Assembly (NCBI GenBank): GCA_021773335.1
Contig: JAJFKG010000005.1
Coordinates: 62,001-126,000 of the forward strand
Direction of reading: 5' to 3'
Source of the DNA: Gammaproteobacteria bacterium
Lineage (GTDB): Bacteria > Pseudomonadota > Gammaproteobacteria > JAJFKG01
DNA length: 64,000 bases
The notes under the pieces: generated by a model
Database searches by the model: none
Told to the model about the DNA's origin: nothing
The model's input: only the letters and a program-made list of their open reading frames with translations
Part shown: piece after piece, positions 38,849 to 47,525 of the stretch
Numbering within the stretch: the stretch's first letter is position 1
Layout of the letters: every line of letters begins with the position of its first letter
Translations under genes and position numbers: made by a program

Positions 38849-39457
38849 TTAACCTACTGCTTCCACTGGCATTCCACTGTGAAAACGAAACGCTGGATCC
38901 GGCGTATTGATCAATTCAGCCTCTAGCTCAGCAAAATACGCAACACGATCATCGATGGGTTCATCACTAATATTTTTAGCCAAATTCAAATAATCCACGT
39001 AATGGCGCGATTCAGCCTTCACCAACGCTTCATAAAATTCACGTAACTCAGCATCCAAGTGCGGCGCCAATGCCGCAAAGCGTTCACACGAGCGCGCTTC
39101 AATAAAGGCACCGATGATTAACAAATCCACTAAACGTGCCGGTTCATGTGTACGCACTGCTTTACGTAAACCATCGGCATAACGCGCCGGTGATAAATGT
39201 CCATATTGCACTCCGCGCCGCTTACATAACGCCAAAACCTTTTCGAAGTGGCGCAATTCTTCGCGTGCCAAACGCGACATTTTATTCAACAACACGGGAT
39301 AATCGACGTAACGATAAATCAAACTCAAGGCGGTTGACGCCGCTTTTTTTTCGCAGTGCGCATGATCGACCAGCAAAACGTCTTGCTCGACGAGCGCACG
39401 TTCGATCCAAGCTTGGGGTGTTGGGGTTGCCAAAAAGGCTTGAATTGCTTGTAACAT
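38849..39457 (-). CDS. miaE: tRNA 2-methylthio-N6-isopentenyladenosine hydroxylase MiaE
   Basis: A 202-residue di-iron protein. It hydroxylates ms2i6A at position 37 of tRNAs that read UNN codons. The diiron ligands can be seen in LVDHAHCEKKAASTAL, LAREELRHFEKVL and IEARSCERFA, and near KAESRHYVDYL. Length and order match MiaE. It implies MiaA/MiaB elsewhere. It is preceded by an inverted repeat (39485-39508, GGTGGTGC/GCACCACC). Confidence 0.93.
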   Translation of the reverse strand: MLQAIQAFLATPTPQAWIERALVEQDVLLVDHAHCEKKAASTALSLIYRYVDYPVLLNKMSRLAREELRHFEKVLALCKRRGVQYGHLSPARYADGLRKAVRTHEPARLVDLLIIGAFIEARSCERFAALAPHLDAELREFYEALVKAESRHYVDYLNLAKNISDEPIDDRVAYFAELEAELINTPDPAFRFHSGMPVEAVG

Positions 39458-39535
39458 AGTGACGCTAAGATACTATAGATTGTGAGGTGGTGCAATCCTG
39501 GCACCACCGCTCTGCGATGGGACGAGACTATACAG

Positions 39536-41188
39536 CTACGAACGCTGTAAAAGATATGTGTCCTCATCCTCACTTGAACTATTATCACTTGAACTCGCTG
39601 CACTGTCATCAACAACAAGTGGCAGTTCAACTGCAGCCGGACGATGCCTAAAGCTCAAAATACCGACTTGTGCGGCGCCATAGATAGTCGCTATCACTGC
39701 CGCAAAACCCACCGCCACGACAAAACTTGGCGTCAACGTTGTCGCCAATAAAGCACTCAACAAGCTCGCAAACGTCGACACCACACTCGGTATAGATCCA
39801 AACGTGCCAATACCTTTATCTATCGAACCCACGATCGCAATCGCATTATTGCGAATAAAGCTCAGCATAAACCTGCCAAAAAGTTCAGCACAACGACCCG
39901 CACGTTCAGTCGTAGAAAGACTATTATCCGACGCTAAACGAATCATTTGTTCGTAGTAAACTCGAAAATCCTGGAATAGATCGGCGAGCGTTCCATAGCC
40001 AATTAAAACGCCCAAACCAATTCTCAAACCCGGGACTTCATCAAGCAAAGCATTCACATCACCAAATGCCGATAACGTACTCGGTGCCTTAATATAATTG
40101 ACCGCATAAATACTGACACTGGCAAAACTCGAGACTGACGCGGTGATAAATGCCCCTAAATTAGTCCACCATGACACGGGGTCATCGCCGACGTGCTGAC
40201 GAGAACGATGACGACATGCAAACAAGCCACGTAAGTTGTGCCACCAAGAAAAACGCGGATCTAAGCTACGACTACTAAACTTAGCTGCCTCCCCCCAATA
40301 ATTACTGGGGAAAAACAGTGTACCCAAGAATAGACCTAAATAACTCGTAAACTTATAGTAGCCATCGAAATAATGAAACGCTTTCACCGCACTAAACAGC
40401 TTGGATCCACCTTTGTATATACCCGCGGATGCCGCGGTAAACTCCGACACTGCATTTTGCTGTGTGAGCTTCAAACCTTGCAAATAGCCTCGACAAGCCT
40501 GTGTAATTTCACGTTGGAAGTCGGGTTGTTCCACATCAGTGCGAAAGCCACCAATCGTCATTAACATACCCCGCAGTGCCACTATTAACTGCTCCTTTGT
40601 GACAAGTCGTTGCAAATCATTATCGTTATCTCTAGCATCATCTTCGCCGCTACTCAAGCTAACAGCCACTAGGCCATCCTCGCTACTTGATGCATTTTGC
40701 GGAAACAGATTTCGGTAAGATTGTCGGCTGGTTCGCGCCACCCCATCCCATGCAAGCACCGCTCGGCATAACTTCTTACGCGCATCCACGGCATTTTGCT
40801 GGCGCATAAAACCTTGTTCCGACTTAAGCGAAGACCAACCTGCGAAACTTGCGGCAAACCAAGCTAAGGCAAATAATAATATGTCTGTCATACTCCAATT
40901 CTGTGCATCATCATACTCAGCGGTATCATCACCATGCGCCATTAGCATGAAACCACCAAAAACAGCCACAGCGATCAATATCCACGCCGAAATTCCATAC
41001 ACAGCACTATGCAGTGTTGGGTCTCGGCGTATGGACGGAAGTGTGGCTAGCCACGAATGGCATGCAGAGCGACGGCACAAAAAGCTAGGTGTTGGTGGCG
41101 GTAAAATTGTTTGAATCTCGGCGGTAGTCAATTCACGCAGCCATGCGATGATGAGACGTTGAGTTACGGTTTCTGGCACTTCTAACAT
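39536..41188 (-). CDS. large membrane protein of unknown function with acidic Ser-rich tail
   Basis: A 550-residue protein. Two membrane helices are clear near the N-terminus (SAVYGISAWILIAVAVFGGF, MTDILLFALAWFAASFAGW) and several more in the second half (LGLFLGTLFF, AFITASVSSFASVSIYAV, SLLSALLATTLTPSFVVAVG). A central loop of about 200 residues contains acidic serine stretches (SSSEDGLVAVSLSSGEDD). The C-terminus ends SSSDNSSSEDEDTYLLQRS. No family recognised. The acidic block just before the end recalls the E-block of Dot/Icm substrates, but that is inference. Start chosen at the ATG giving MLEVPETV; ribosome site weak. Confidence 0.6.
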   Translation of the reverse strand: MLEVPETVTQRLIIAWLRELTTAEIQTILPPPTPSFLCRRSACHSWLATLPSIRRDPTLHSAVYGISAWILIAVAVFGGFMLMAHGDDTAEYDDAQNWSMTDILLFALAWFAASFAGWSSLKSEQGFMRQQNAVDARKKLCRAVLAWDGVARTSRQSYRNLFPQNASSSEDGLVAVSLSSGEDDARDNDNDLQRLVTKEQLIVALRGMLMTIGGFRTDVEQPDFQREITQACRGYLQGLKLTQQNAVSEFTAASAGIYKGGSKLFSAVKAFHYFDGYYKFTSYLGLFLGTLFFPSNYWGEAAKFSSRSLDPRFSWWHNLRGLFACRHRSRQHVGDDPVSWWTNLGAFITASVSSFASVSIYAVNYIKAPSTLSAFGDVNALLDEVPGLRIGLGVLIGYGTLADLFQDFRVYYEQMIRLASDNSLSTTERAGRCAELFGRFMLSFIRNNAIAIVGSIDKGIGTFGSIPSVVSTFASLLSALLATTLTPSFVVAVGFAAVIATIYGAAQVGILSFRHRPAAVELPLVVDDSAASSSDNSSSEDEDTYLLQRS

Positions 41189-41519
41189 TGAGTTTATTCT
41201 CGTTCTATTATTCAAAATTTGATCAAAAACGGAGCGGCAATAATCCTAGAATCCGCAGTTGGACGCGAGTTAAGAGTGTAAGGGATTGATTCAGATAGCG
41301 TATTAAAAATTTTCGTGGTCGCCTTGCTGGTGATAAGACAAATTTTTAAATAGCTAGATGAATTAAGACCTTACACTATTAATCTCTGGCCAACTGTGGA
41401 TTCTAGGATAATATCGATTGCCCTATAAACAAGCAAGCGTCGCCGCAAAAATTTTGACATATCGAAAAAAATGAATAATCATGGCCTCACGCAACGCTAG
41501 AACGGTAGGAGGCCAACCA

Positions 41520-41819
41520 ATGGATATCATTGCCCTATTCAAAGCCCTTTCGAATGAATCGCGTCTGCAAGTCATGCATTGGCTCAATGATCCCGAAGAA
41601 CACTTCCCAGAACAAAGCCGCGATGTCAACGAAGTCGGTGTGTGCGTGGGTTTAATTCAAGAAAAGATCGGTTTATCACAATCGACTACGTCACATTATT
41701 TATCGTTATTGCAAAAAGCCAACTTAGTCATCGCCACACGCATTGGGCAATGGACGTATTACAAGCGCAATGATGAAACCCTACATAAACTTGCTAAATA
41801 TATCCAAGAACAATTGTGA
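41520..41819 (+). CDS. ArsR-family metal-responsive repressor
   Basis: A 99-residue winged-helix protein. FKALSNESRLQVMHWLND is the ArsR start, VGLIQEKIGLSQSTTSHYLS the recognition helix, and IATRIGQWTYYKRN the wing. A cysteine in GVCVGL lies where some members bind metal. The ATG at 41520 is chosen for the strong site AGGAGGCCAACCA. The stop is 11 bases before a ZIP transporter gene, so it probably controls that gene in response to zinc or another divalent metal. Confidence 0.85.
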   Translation: MDIIALFKALSNESRLQVMHWLNDPEEHFPEQSRDVNEVGVCVGLIQEKIGLSQSTTSHYLSLLQKANLVIATRIGQWTYYKRNDETLHKLAKYIQEQL

Positions 41820-41830
41820 CGTAGGCCAAC

Positions 41831-42649
41831 ATGCTGCAAAATTTTCTTTACCTCAAATGGACAGTTGCCTTAATTATCTTCGCATTAACTCTCGCTGCTG
41901 GTGCCTACCCTTTTCTGAAACGTGAGCACTATGGCAACCTTAAAAATTTTCCGCTTGCCGATGGTTTTGTCACAGGCATCTTTCTTGGTGTGGGTTTGGT
42001 TCACATGCTGCCCGACGCGGATCGGCTTTTGCACCAGGGAGGATATATCTATCCTTTCGCCATGTTGATCACTGGCGGTGTATTTATATTCTTAGTCTTG
42101 TGCGAAGCACTTAGTTATCAGCTTAACAAAGATGGATCCTCTGCCTACGTGGAGAATGACGCAGAAGGAGGCATGGCGAATAACGTAAGAGAAAAAGTAG
42201 ATAGCTTAACAATGCCCGTGATCGTTACCCTACTCTTGTCAGCACATAGTTTCCTAGCCGGCGCAGCACTGGGTTTAAGTCCATCCTTGCCGGTGCTAGG
42301 CTTTTTATTCCTGGCCATCGCCGTACACAAATGGTCGGTCAGCTTTGCCTTGGCGATTGAAATCAATCAATCAGCGTTAAGTCTATTCACGCGTATGACC
42401 TTGTTTATCTTTTTCGCCCTGATGTTACCACTCGGCTTGCTCGCCAGCAGCCTCATCAGCGCCCGCTACCAGCATCACTTCATCAGCGAAGCCATCTTGT
42501 TAGCAATCGCCGCTGGTGTCTTTATTTATCTCGGCACACTACGCAGTCTGAAAGCACCTCTCGTCGCTACACAAAGCTATCGCATCCAACAATTTGTCGC
42601 GATGTTACTGGGCTTTGCGATCATGGCCGCAATGGCTATTTGGACTTAG
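41831..42649 (+). CDS. ZIP-family metal transporter
   Basis: A 272-residue membrane protein with about eight helices. FLGVGLVHMLPDA and, in helices four and five, LSAHSFLAGAALGL and VHKWSVSFALAIEI are the ZIP metal-site histidine/glutamate motifs. ZIP proteins carry zinc or other divalent cations into the cytoplasm. It follows the ArsR gene in a two-gene operon. The cation is not determined by sequence. Confidence 0.88.
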   Translation: MLQNFLYLKWTVALIIFALTLAAGAYPFLKREHYGNLKNFPLADGFVTGIFLGVGLVHMLPDADRLLHQGGYIYPFAMLITGGVFIFLVLCEALSYQLNKDGSSAYVENDAEGGMANNVREKVDSLTMPVIVTLLLSAHSFLAGAALGLSPSLPVLGFLFLAIAVHKWSVSFALAIEINQSALSLFTRMTLFIFFALMLPLGLLASSLISARYQHHFISEAILLAIAAGVFIYLGTLRSLKAPLVATQSYRIQQFVAMLLGFAIMAAMAIWT

Positions 42650-42825
42650 GATCTGATAATAAACTCTAAACTGCAGACATAGTTAATTGATTCTAATGTA
42701 TATTTATCCCACTCTAAAATTTGGATAATGACTATTGAATAAATTTAGTCAGTACGAATGTCTATAACATGCAGCCATAACTAGTTTGGTTGTTAGGTTA
42801 TAGGCTTTAGACGAGGGCTGTAGAT

Positions 42826-42874
42826 AAAAAAAGACCCCAGGCTACGCTTTGTAACCTGGGGCCTCAACGCGGCA
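42826..42874 (-). terminator. terminator of the Csr/Rsm-like RNA
   Basis: GGCCCCAGGTTAC pairs with GTAGCCTGGGGTC across a short loop (AAAGC), followed by seven T residues on the minus strand. There is no protein gene on that strand upstream of it for more than 300 bases. Confidence 0.9.
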
Positions 42875-42964
42875 TTCCGTCGCCCCGCCTCGTTTCCTGA
42901 ACCAATCAGCCTATCCGTGCTGCGACTTCATCCTTTGAAGACTTCCCTAACTTTCAAGTTGTCA
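42826..42964 (-). ncRNA. Csr/Rsm-type decoy small RNA (RsmY/RsmZ/CsrB-like)
   Basis: On the minus strand a region of about 140 nt has five GGA motifs at 13-19-base spacing (plus-strand TCC at 42944, 42931, 42914, 42895 and 42876). Contexts are AGGGAA, AAGGAT, ACGGAT, CAGGAA and ACGGAA. At least three are displayed in hairpin loops: CTTC-AAAGGAT-GAAG, CAGC-ACGGATAG-GCTG and a GCGG...CCGC stem around GACGGAAT. The RNA ends in a strong terminator. These are the hallmarks of CsrA-sequestering RNAs. A weak -10 (TAAATT, 42971-42976) fixes the 5' end only roughly. No ORF overlaps. Family assignment is inference from structure. Confidence 0.7.
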
Positions 42965-43018
42965 TTACTAAATTTAGCAGAGCCTGATGAGCTTGCCAGT
43001 TTTGTGTAATTCTTGCAC

Positions 43019-43041
43019 TTGAACGGTTATTTTATGTTCAA
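43019..43041. promoter_or_regulatory. dyad upstream of the sRNA promoter, possible activator site
   Basis: TTGAAC at 43019-43024 and GTTCAA at 43036-43041 are separated by 11 bases and centred about 65 bases upstream of the estimated RNA start. A GacA/LetA-type activator site is expected at about this distance, but the sequence is not the known consensus. Confidence 0.3.
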
Positions 43042-43080
43042 CTTACAAGAAAACTCAAACAAAAACGCTGTCATCCTAAT

Positions 43081-43229
43081 GTAGCCCGGATAAGTTGCGC
43101 AGCAACGTCATCCGGGAACAGCAATCGCAAACACCCGCCCCGGATGACGCGCGTACCGCGCTTATCAAGGCTACGGCTTACGTATGAACAAGCCTTGATA
43201 AGCGCCACCGGCGCGCATCAAGGTTACAG
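43081..43229. repeat. mosaic palindromic element, copy 6 (hybrid of two unit types)
   Basis: It starts with the type A unit GTAGCCCGGATAAGTTGCGC, and its partner unit begins CCCGGATGACGCGCG but ends TTATCAAGGCTAC, the type B ending. A second type B hairpin (CCTTGATAAGCGCC...GCGCATCAAGG) follows. This hybrid shows recombination between unit types. Confidence 0.78.
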
Positions 43230-43306
43230 CACTATGTACGGAAGGTACGCCCAACAGCTAAAGGAATGGATGCAATAAAACCCTGCGGTAAAAGCCGAAG
43301 CTTTGC

Positions 43307-44473
43307 CTAGGAGAAGGCGCTGAACCCAGTGATATATTTACCCAACACCAAGGTATGAATATTATCCGTACCTTCGTAGGTAAACACCGATTCCAGATTA
43401 TTCATGTGTCGAATCACATGGTATTCCAAACTGATGCCATTGGCGCCTAACAGATTACGTGCTTTGCGCGTAATGGCTAACGCTTCACGACAAGCATTGC
43501 GCTTAGCCATCGATACCATAATCGGACTCGCTTTACCTTGCTCTTTCAGCCGCCCCAAACGTAAATTAACAAATTGTGCTTTGGTGATTTCAGTCAACAT
43601 ATCCGCCAAATCACTTTGCACCAACTGAAAAGAAGCAACAGGTTTGTTAAATTGCACACGTTCTTTAGTGTATTCAACCGCGATATCATAACATGCCATT
43701 GCCGCTCCGATGGCCCCCCAGGCAATCCCATAACGCGCTTGGGTTAAACACCCCAATGGCGCACGCAAACCAACCTCACTGCCCGGCAAATAATTTGCAT
43801 CTGGCACAAAACAATCTTCAAATACTAACTCACCTGTCGATGAAGCGCGCAATGACATTTTGTTGTGAATTTCATTGCGTTCAAACCCTGCAAACTCTTT
43901 TTCAACAATAAAACCGCGAATACCCTCCTCCGTGCGCGCCCATACGATGGCTAAATCAGCAAAGGGGGCATTGGTAATCCACATCTTCGCCCCATTTAAG
44001 CACCAACCACCATCGACTTTTTTCGCTGTGGTGCGCATGTTAGAAGGATCAGAACCAACATCCGGCTCAGTCAAACCAAAACTGCCGATGAGCTTACCCC
44101 CAGCCATTGCAGGCAAAAAACGCTGTTTTTGTTCTTCGCTGCCATAGGCGTAAATCGGATACATACATAAAGAGCTTTGCACTGAGACAAAACTACGCAA
44201 ACCACTATCGCCACGTTCAAGTTCCTGGCACGCCAAACCATAACTCACCGCACTGGCTTCACTACCACCATATTGCTGCGGTAATGTCATGCCCAGTAAG
44301 CCCAAATCAGCGGCTTTGCTGATAAACTCCAGGGGAAAGTACCCTTTCTCATAGGCATCGGTAATGACAGGCAATACTTCATTTGAGACAAAAGCGGTAA
44401 CACTATCGCGTGCGATCTTTTCTTCGTTTTCTAATAATTCATCGATTTGCAATAAATCGTGCAGCATGTTCAT
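43307..44473 (-). CDS. gcdH: glutaryl-CoA dehydrogenase-like acyl-CoA dehydrogenase
   Basis: A 388-residue flavoprotein. SFGLTEPDVGSDPSNMRTTA is the first acyl-CoA dehydrogenase signature, GAKMWITNAPFADLAIVWAR follows, and TYEGTDNIHTLVLGKYITG near the end holds the catalytic glutamate as in GcdH. ARYGIAWGAIGAAM and SFQLVQSDLADM also match that branch. It would convert glutaryl-CoA to crotonyl-CoA in lysine/tryptophan breakdown, passing electrons to ETF. AGGGGAG precedes the start. A UUCG-type terminator stem lies just past the stop. Confidence 0.88.
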   Translation of the reverse strand: MNMLHDLLQIDELLENEEKIARDSVTAFVSNEVLPVITDAYEKGYFPLEFISKAADLGLLGMTLPQQYGGSEASAVSYGLACQELERGDSGLRSFVSVQSSLCMYPIYAYGSEEQKQRFLPAMAGGKLIGSFGLTEPDVGSDPSNMRTTAKKVDGGWCLNGAKMWITNAPFADLAIVWARTEEGIRGFIVEKEFAGFERNEIHNKMSLRASSTGELVFEDCFVPDANYLPGSEVGLRAPLGCLTQARYGIAWGAIGAAMACYDIAVEYTKERVQFNKPVASFQLVQSDLADMLTEITKAQFVNLRLGRLKEQGKASPIMVSMAKRNACREALAITRKARNLLGANGISLEYHVIRHMNNLESVFTYEGTDNIHTLVLGKYITGFSAFS

Positions 44474-44549
44474 TCTCCCCTATTGGTAACTGCTCATACG
44501 TTACGCGCGGTACACGCCCGCGCTTACGCTCGAGGGGCGAGTAGTTACC

Positions 44550-46757
44550 CTATTGTTTAATAAGCGCCTTTGCTGCATGGATAATAGCATTTAAACTCGG
44601 CACAACATACCGCCATGCATCGCCAAGCGGAATAAAGCTATCTTTTGCACATATACGCTTTATCCGTGGTAAGGGTTGTATTTCTTCGAGCATCCAGGTC
44701 ACTAATTCTTCACTCAGCGACCCCGTCTGCCGACACTCATCAACAATCAATACGCGTTTACAGCCTTTAACTGCTTTCGACAAACTCGCCTTGGGCAAAG
44801 GCGCCAGCCAACGCAAATCAATGACTTTCACTGTCACACCCTGCTCTGCCAGCTTGTGTGCCGCTTGGCGTGAAAGGTAATAACCATTGCCATAAGTGAC
44901 TAGCGCCAATTCATCGCTGTCACCCCACACGCCTACTTCAGCAAACTCCAATATTTCATTGATCGCCGGATAGTAGTCTAACCAGCCATTATCACCCACT
45001 TGATGTAAATCTTTCGTCATATATAAGGCAATCGGTTCTAGAAAAACTACCACACGCTGCTCTTGTTGCGCTAACACCATACAGCGACGCAATAGTTTCG
45101 CAGCATCTGCACCATGCGACGGGCAAGCGATAATTAAACCGGGGATCTCGCGTAAAAAAGCAATGGCATTATCATTATGAAAGTGACCACCAAAACCTTT
45201 TTGATAAGCTAAACTTGCTACGCGTACCACCATGGGATTGGTATATTGGCCATTAGAAAAAAAAGACAAAGTCGCTGCTTCACCACGTAATTGATCCGCG
45301 GCATTGTGTACATACGCCAAGAATTGAATTTCGGGAATTGGTAAAAAACCATTATGCGCTAAGCCGATCGCCATACCTAAAATGCTTTGCTCATCAAGAA
45401 TCGAATCAAATACACGGCGTTGTCCGAAATGCTGCATCAAATCCGCCGTCACCCGATAGACACCCCCCTTGCGCGCGACATCCTCACCAAAAACTAGCGC
45501 ATTCGGATACTGTAATAAAATATCACGCAAAGTGTAATTGATGTGTTGAGCCATATTACGTGGCTGTTTTAATAAGTTGAAATGCTCGGCAAATACCCGA
45601 CGACGCTTAGTTACAGATATGCCTTGAACCTTCTGCTTGGGGCGCATTGGCGGGATGATAGTGTGCATAACCTCATCGGCACTGTTTAATTTAGGCCGCG
45701 TGATCGCTTGCTGTGCCGCTTTGGCAACCTCTTCGCGTGCAGACTCATAACGTGCAATAATTTCTTCAACACTCAACCAACCTTGCTCTATGACCACCCG
45801 CGCACTATGTAGCAACGGATCATCAAACTCAACGTCTTCAATTTGCGCCTCAGACTTATAATGTAATTCAATGTCAGAGCCGGCATGACCCAGCAAGCGC
45901 ACCATTTTAAGATGCAAGAACACAGGCTTATGTTTTCTACGTGCAATTTCTGCTGCTTGCTGCGCGGCGTGATAGGCGTCTGCAAGACTCAAACCATCCG
46001 CAGAAATATAGTGTAACCCTGCACGCGACCGGATATTGCAAGCCACCCAATCTTCCGGTGTCGGTACGGAAATACCATAACCATTATCTTCACAAATAAA
46101 GACTAACGGTAATGGATAGTTGGCATGTACTAACCAATGCGCTGAATTTAATGCACCTTGCGCTGTCGAATGATTTAATGATGCGTCACCAAAGCTGCAA
46201 AGAATAACACTGTCGGTGCTGAGCTTGCCCACGTGCTTAAGTTCTTTGGCGCAAGTTATCGAAAATGCCGTTCCCACGGCTTTGGGCAAGTGTGACGCAA
46301 TCGTACTTGTCTGAGGTGGGATATTAAGCGGCACACTACCGAAGACTTTATGACGTCCTGCAGCAACCGGATCATCACGCGATGCAACTAACGATAATGC
46401 TTGCGCATACACACCGTCATGTTGCGGACATTGCTTACCACGTTGGAGCACAAACGCGCCACTACGATAATGTAAAAAGGCCATATCCTTGAGCAAAAAC
46501 GCCTTTCCGAGCGCCGCATTGCCTTCATGCCCACTACTAGCAATAGTGTAATAGCCTTGCTGCTTTTCCTTTAGCAAACGCGCTTGCAGATCTAAATGAC
46601 GGCTTAATAATTGTGACTCGAATAGGTCGAGATAATCATCTCGACTAAGACCAGCCGCTTGCGGCGTAGTATGCGATCGCTGCGGGGGTAGATTACCCTC
46701 GCGTAGGTATGTATTAAAGTTTGCATCAACAATCGAGGCACGATCTAGATTAGCCAT
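44550..46757 (-). CDS. fused alpha/beta 2-oxoacid dehydrogenase E1 (branched-chain type)
   Basis: A 735-residue protein containing both E1 subunits in one chain. The N-terminal half is the TPP-binding alpha part (GDASLNHSTAQGALNSAHWL, CEDNGYGISVPTPEDW). The C-terminal half from about residue 390 is the transketolase-like beta part (NALVFGEDVARKGGVYRVTA, RVFDSILDEQSILGMAIGLA, VKVIDLRWLAPLP). It decarboxylates a 2-oxoacid, most likely branched-chain, and loads the acyl group onto an E2. No E2 or E3 gene is beside it. AGGGAAC precedes the start. It lies directly after fliA but is probably separate in function. Confidence 0.88.
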   Translation of the reverse strand: MANLDRASIVDANFNTYLREGNLPPQRSHTTPQAAGLSRDDYLDLFESQLLSRHLDLQARLLKEKQQGYYTIASSGHEGNAALGKAFLLKDMAFLHYRSGAFVLQRGKQCPQHDGVYAQALSLVASRDDPVAAGRHKVFGSVPLNIPPQTSTIASHLPKAVGTAFSITCAKELKHVGKLSTDSVILCSFGDASLNHSTAQGALNSAHWLVHANYPLPLVFICEDNGYGISVPTPEDWVACNIRSRAGLHYISADGLSLADAYHAAQQAAEIARRKHKPVFLHLKMVRLLGHAGSDIELHYKSEAQIEDVEFDDPLLHSARVVIEQGWLSVEEIIARYESAREEVAKAAQQAITRPKLNSADEVMHTIIPPMRPKQKVQGISVTKRRRVFAEHFNLLKQPRNMAQHINYTLRDILLQYPNALVFGEDVARKGGVYRVTADLMQHFGQRRVFDSILDEQSILGMAIGLAHNGFLPIPEIQFLAYVHNAADQLRGEAATLSFFSNGQYTNPMVVRVASLAYQKGFGGHFHNDNAIAFLREIPGLIIACPSHGADAAKLLRRCMVLAQQEQRVVVFLEPIALYMTKDLHQVGDNGWLDYYPAINEILEFAEVGVWGDSDELALVTYGNGYYLSRQAAHKLAEQGVTVKVIDLRWLAPLPKASLSKAVKGCKRVLIVDECRQTGSLSEELVTWMLEEIQPLPRIKRICAKDSFIPLGDAWRYVVPSLNAIIHAAKALIKQ

Positions 46758-46796
46758 ATGTTCCCTGCGAACAACTCGCTGAAGGCAGCTATACCC

Positions 46797-47525
46797 TCAG
46801 CCATCCCAGGTTGTCATGCGTGCCTTAAGCCTAATCATGGCCTGACTATGAATTTGACACACACGCGATTCACTCACACCTAAAACCTCACCAATTTTTT
46901 TTAGATTAAGTTCTCCGTCGTAATATAAGGCTAAAACTAATTTTTCACGTTCAGGGAGCGTTAAAATCATTTCAGACAGGTACCCATTAAACTTACATAT
47001 ATGCACTGCTTCGTACGGGCCCAGCATGCTGCCATTAAGTCCCTCATGAAAGTTTTGTTCATCATTAGCGACATCGTTATAACCATGCAAACGACTATTA
47101 TTGAAATCGACTAAGCGACGATGGTACTCTTGTAAGCTAATACCAAGACCTTCGGCGACCTCGTGATCTTTAGCATCCCGCCCTTCCTTATTCTCAATCT
47201 TTCTGACCAACTCAGAAATTTCCCGCGCACTGCGATAAACAGAACGTGGCGCCCAATCATTTCTCCTAACTTCGTCCAGCATCATCCCACGAATTCGAAT
47301 ACCTGCATACGTCTCAAAACTCGCGCCTTTGTTCGCATCATACTTTAAAGCAGCATCTAATAACCCAATCATGCCGCTTTGCATCAGATCATCGAGCTGA
47401 ATATTAGCTGGTAATCGCCCAAGCAGATGGTTAGCAATACGCTTGACTAGCGGCGCATATTCTTCCACTATCTTATCGCTGAATTGCTCTTCTTGCATCG
47501 CTTTATGCTTGGCAAGCTCACTCAC
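46797..47525 (-). CDS. fliA: flagellar sigma factor FliA (sigma-28)
   Basis: A 242-residue sigma-70-family protein of FliA length. YAPLVKRIANHLLGRLPANI and LDDLMQSGMIGLLDAALKYD are region 2, FETYAGIRIRGMMLDEVRRN region 2.4, and LPEREKLVLALYYDGELNLK with IGEVLGVSESRVCQIHSQA region 4. It directs RNA polymerase to late flagellar genes. The GTG start lies within the last codons of flhG (eight-base overlap), so the two are coupled; an ATG eight codons downstream is an alternative. Confidence 0.95.
   Translation of the reverse strand: MSELAKHKAMQEEQFSDKIVEEYAPLVKRIANHLLGRLPANIQLDDLMQSGMIGLLDAALKYDANKGASFETYAGIRIRGMMLDEVRRNDWAPRSVYRSAREISELVRKIENKEGRDAKDHEVAEGLGISLQEYHRRLVDFNNSRLHGYNDVANDEQNFHEGLNGSMLGPYEAVHICKFNGYLSEMILTLPEREKLVLALYYDGELNLKKIGEVLGVSESRVCQIHSQAMIRLKARMTTWDG

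Noticed and set aside
44550..46757. Frameshift or assembly fusion of two E1 subunit genes
   Set aside because: Continuous frame with a natural linker; fused E1 alpha/beta proteins are known, so a real fusion is more likely.
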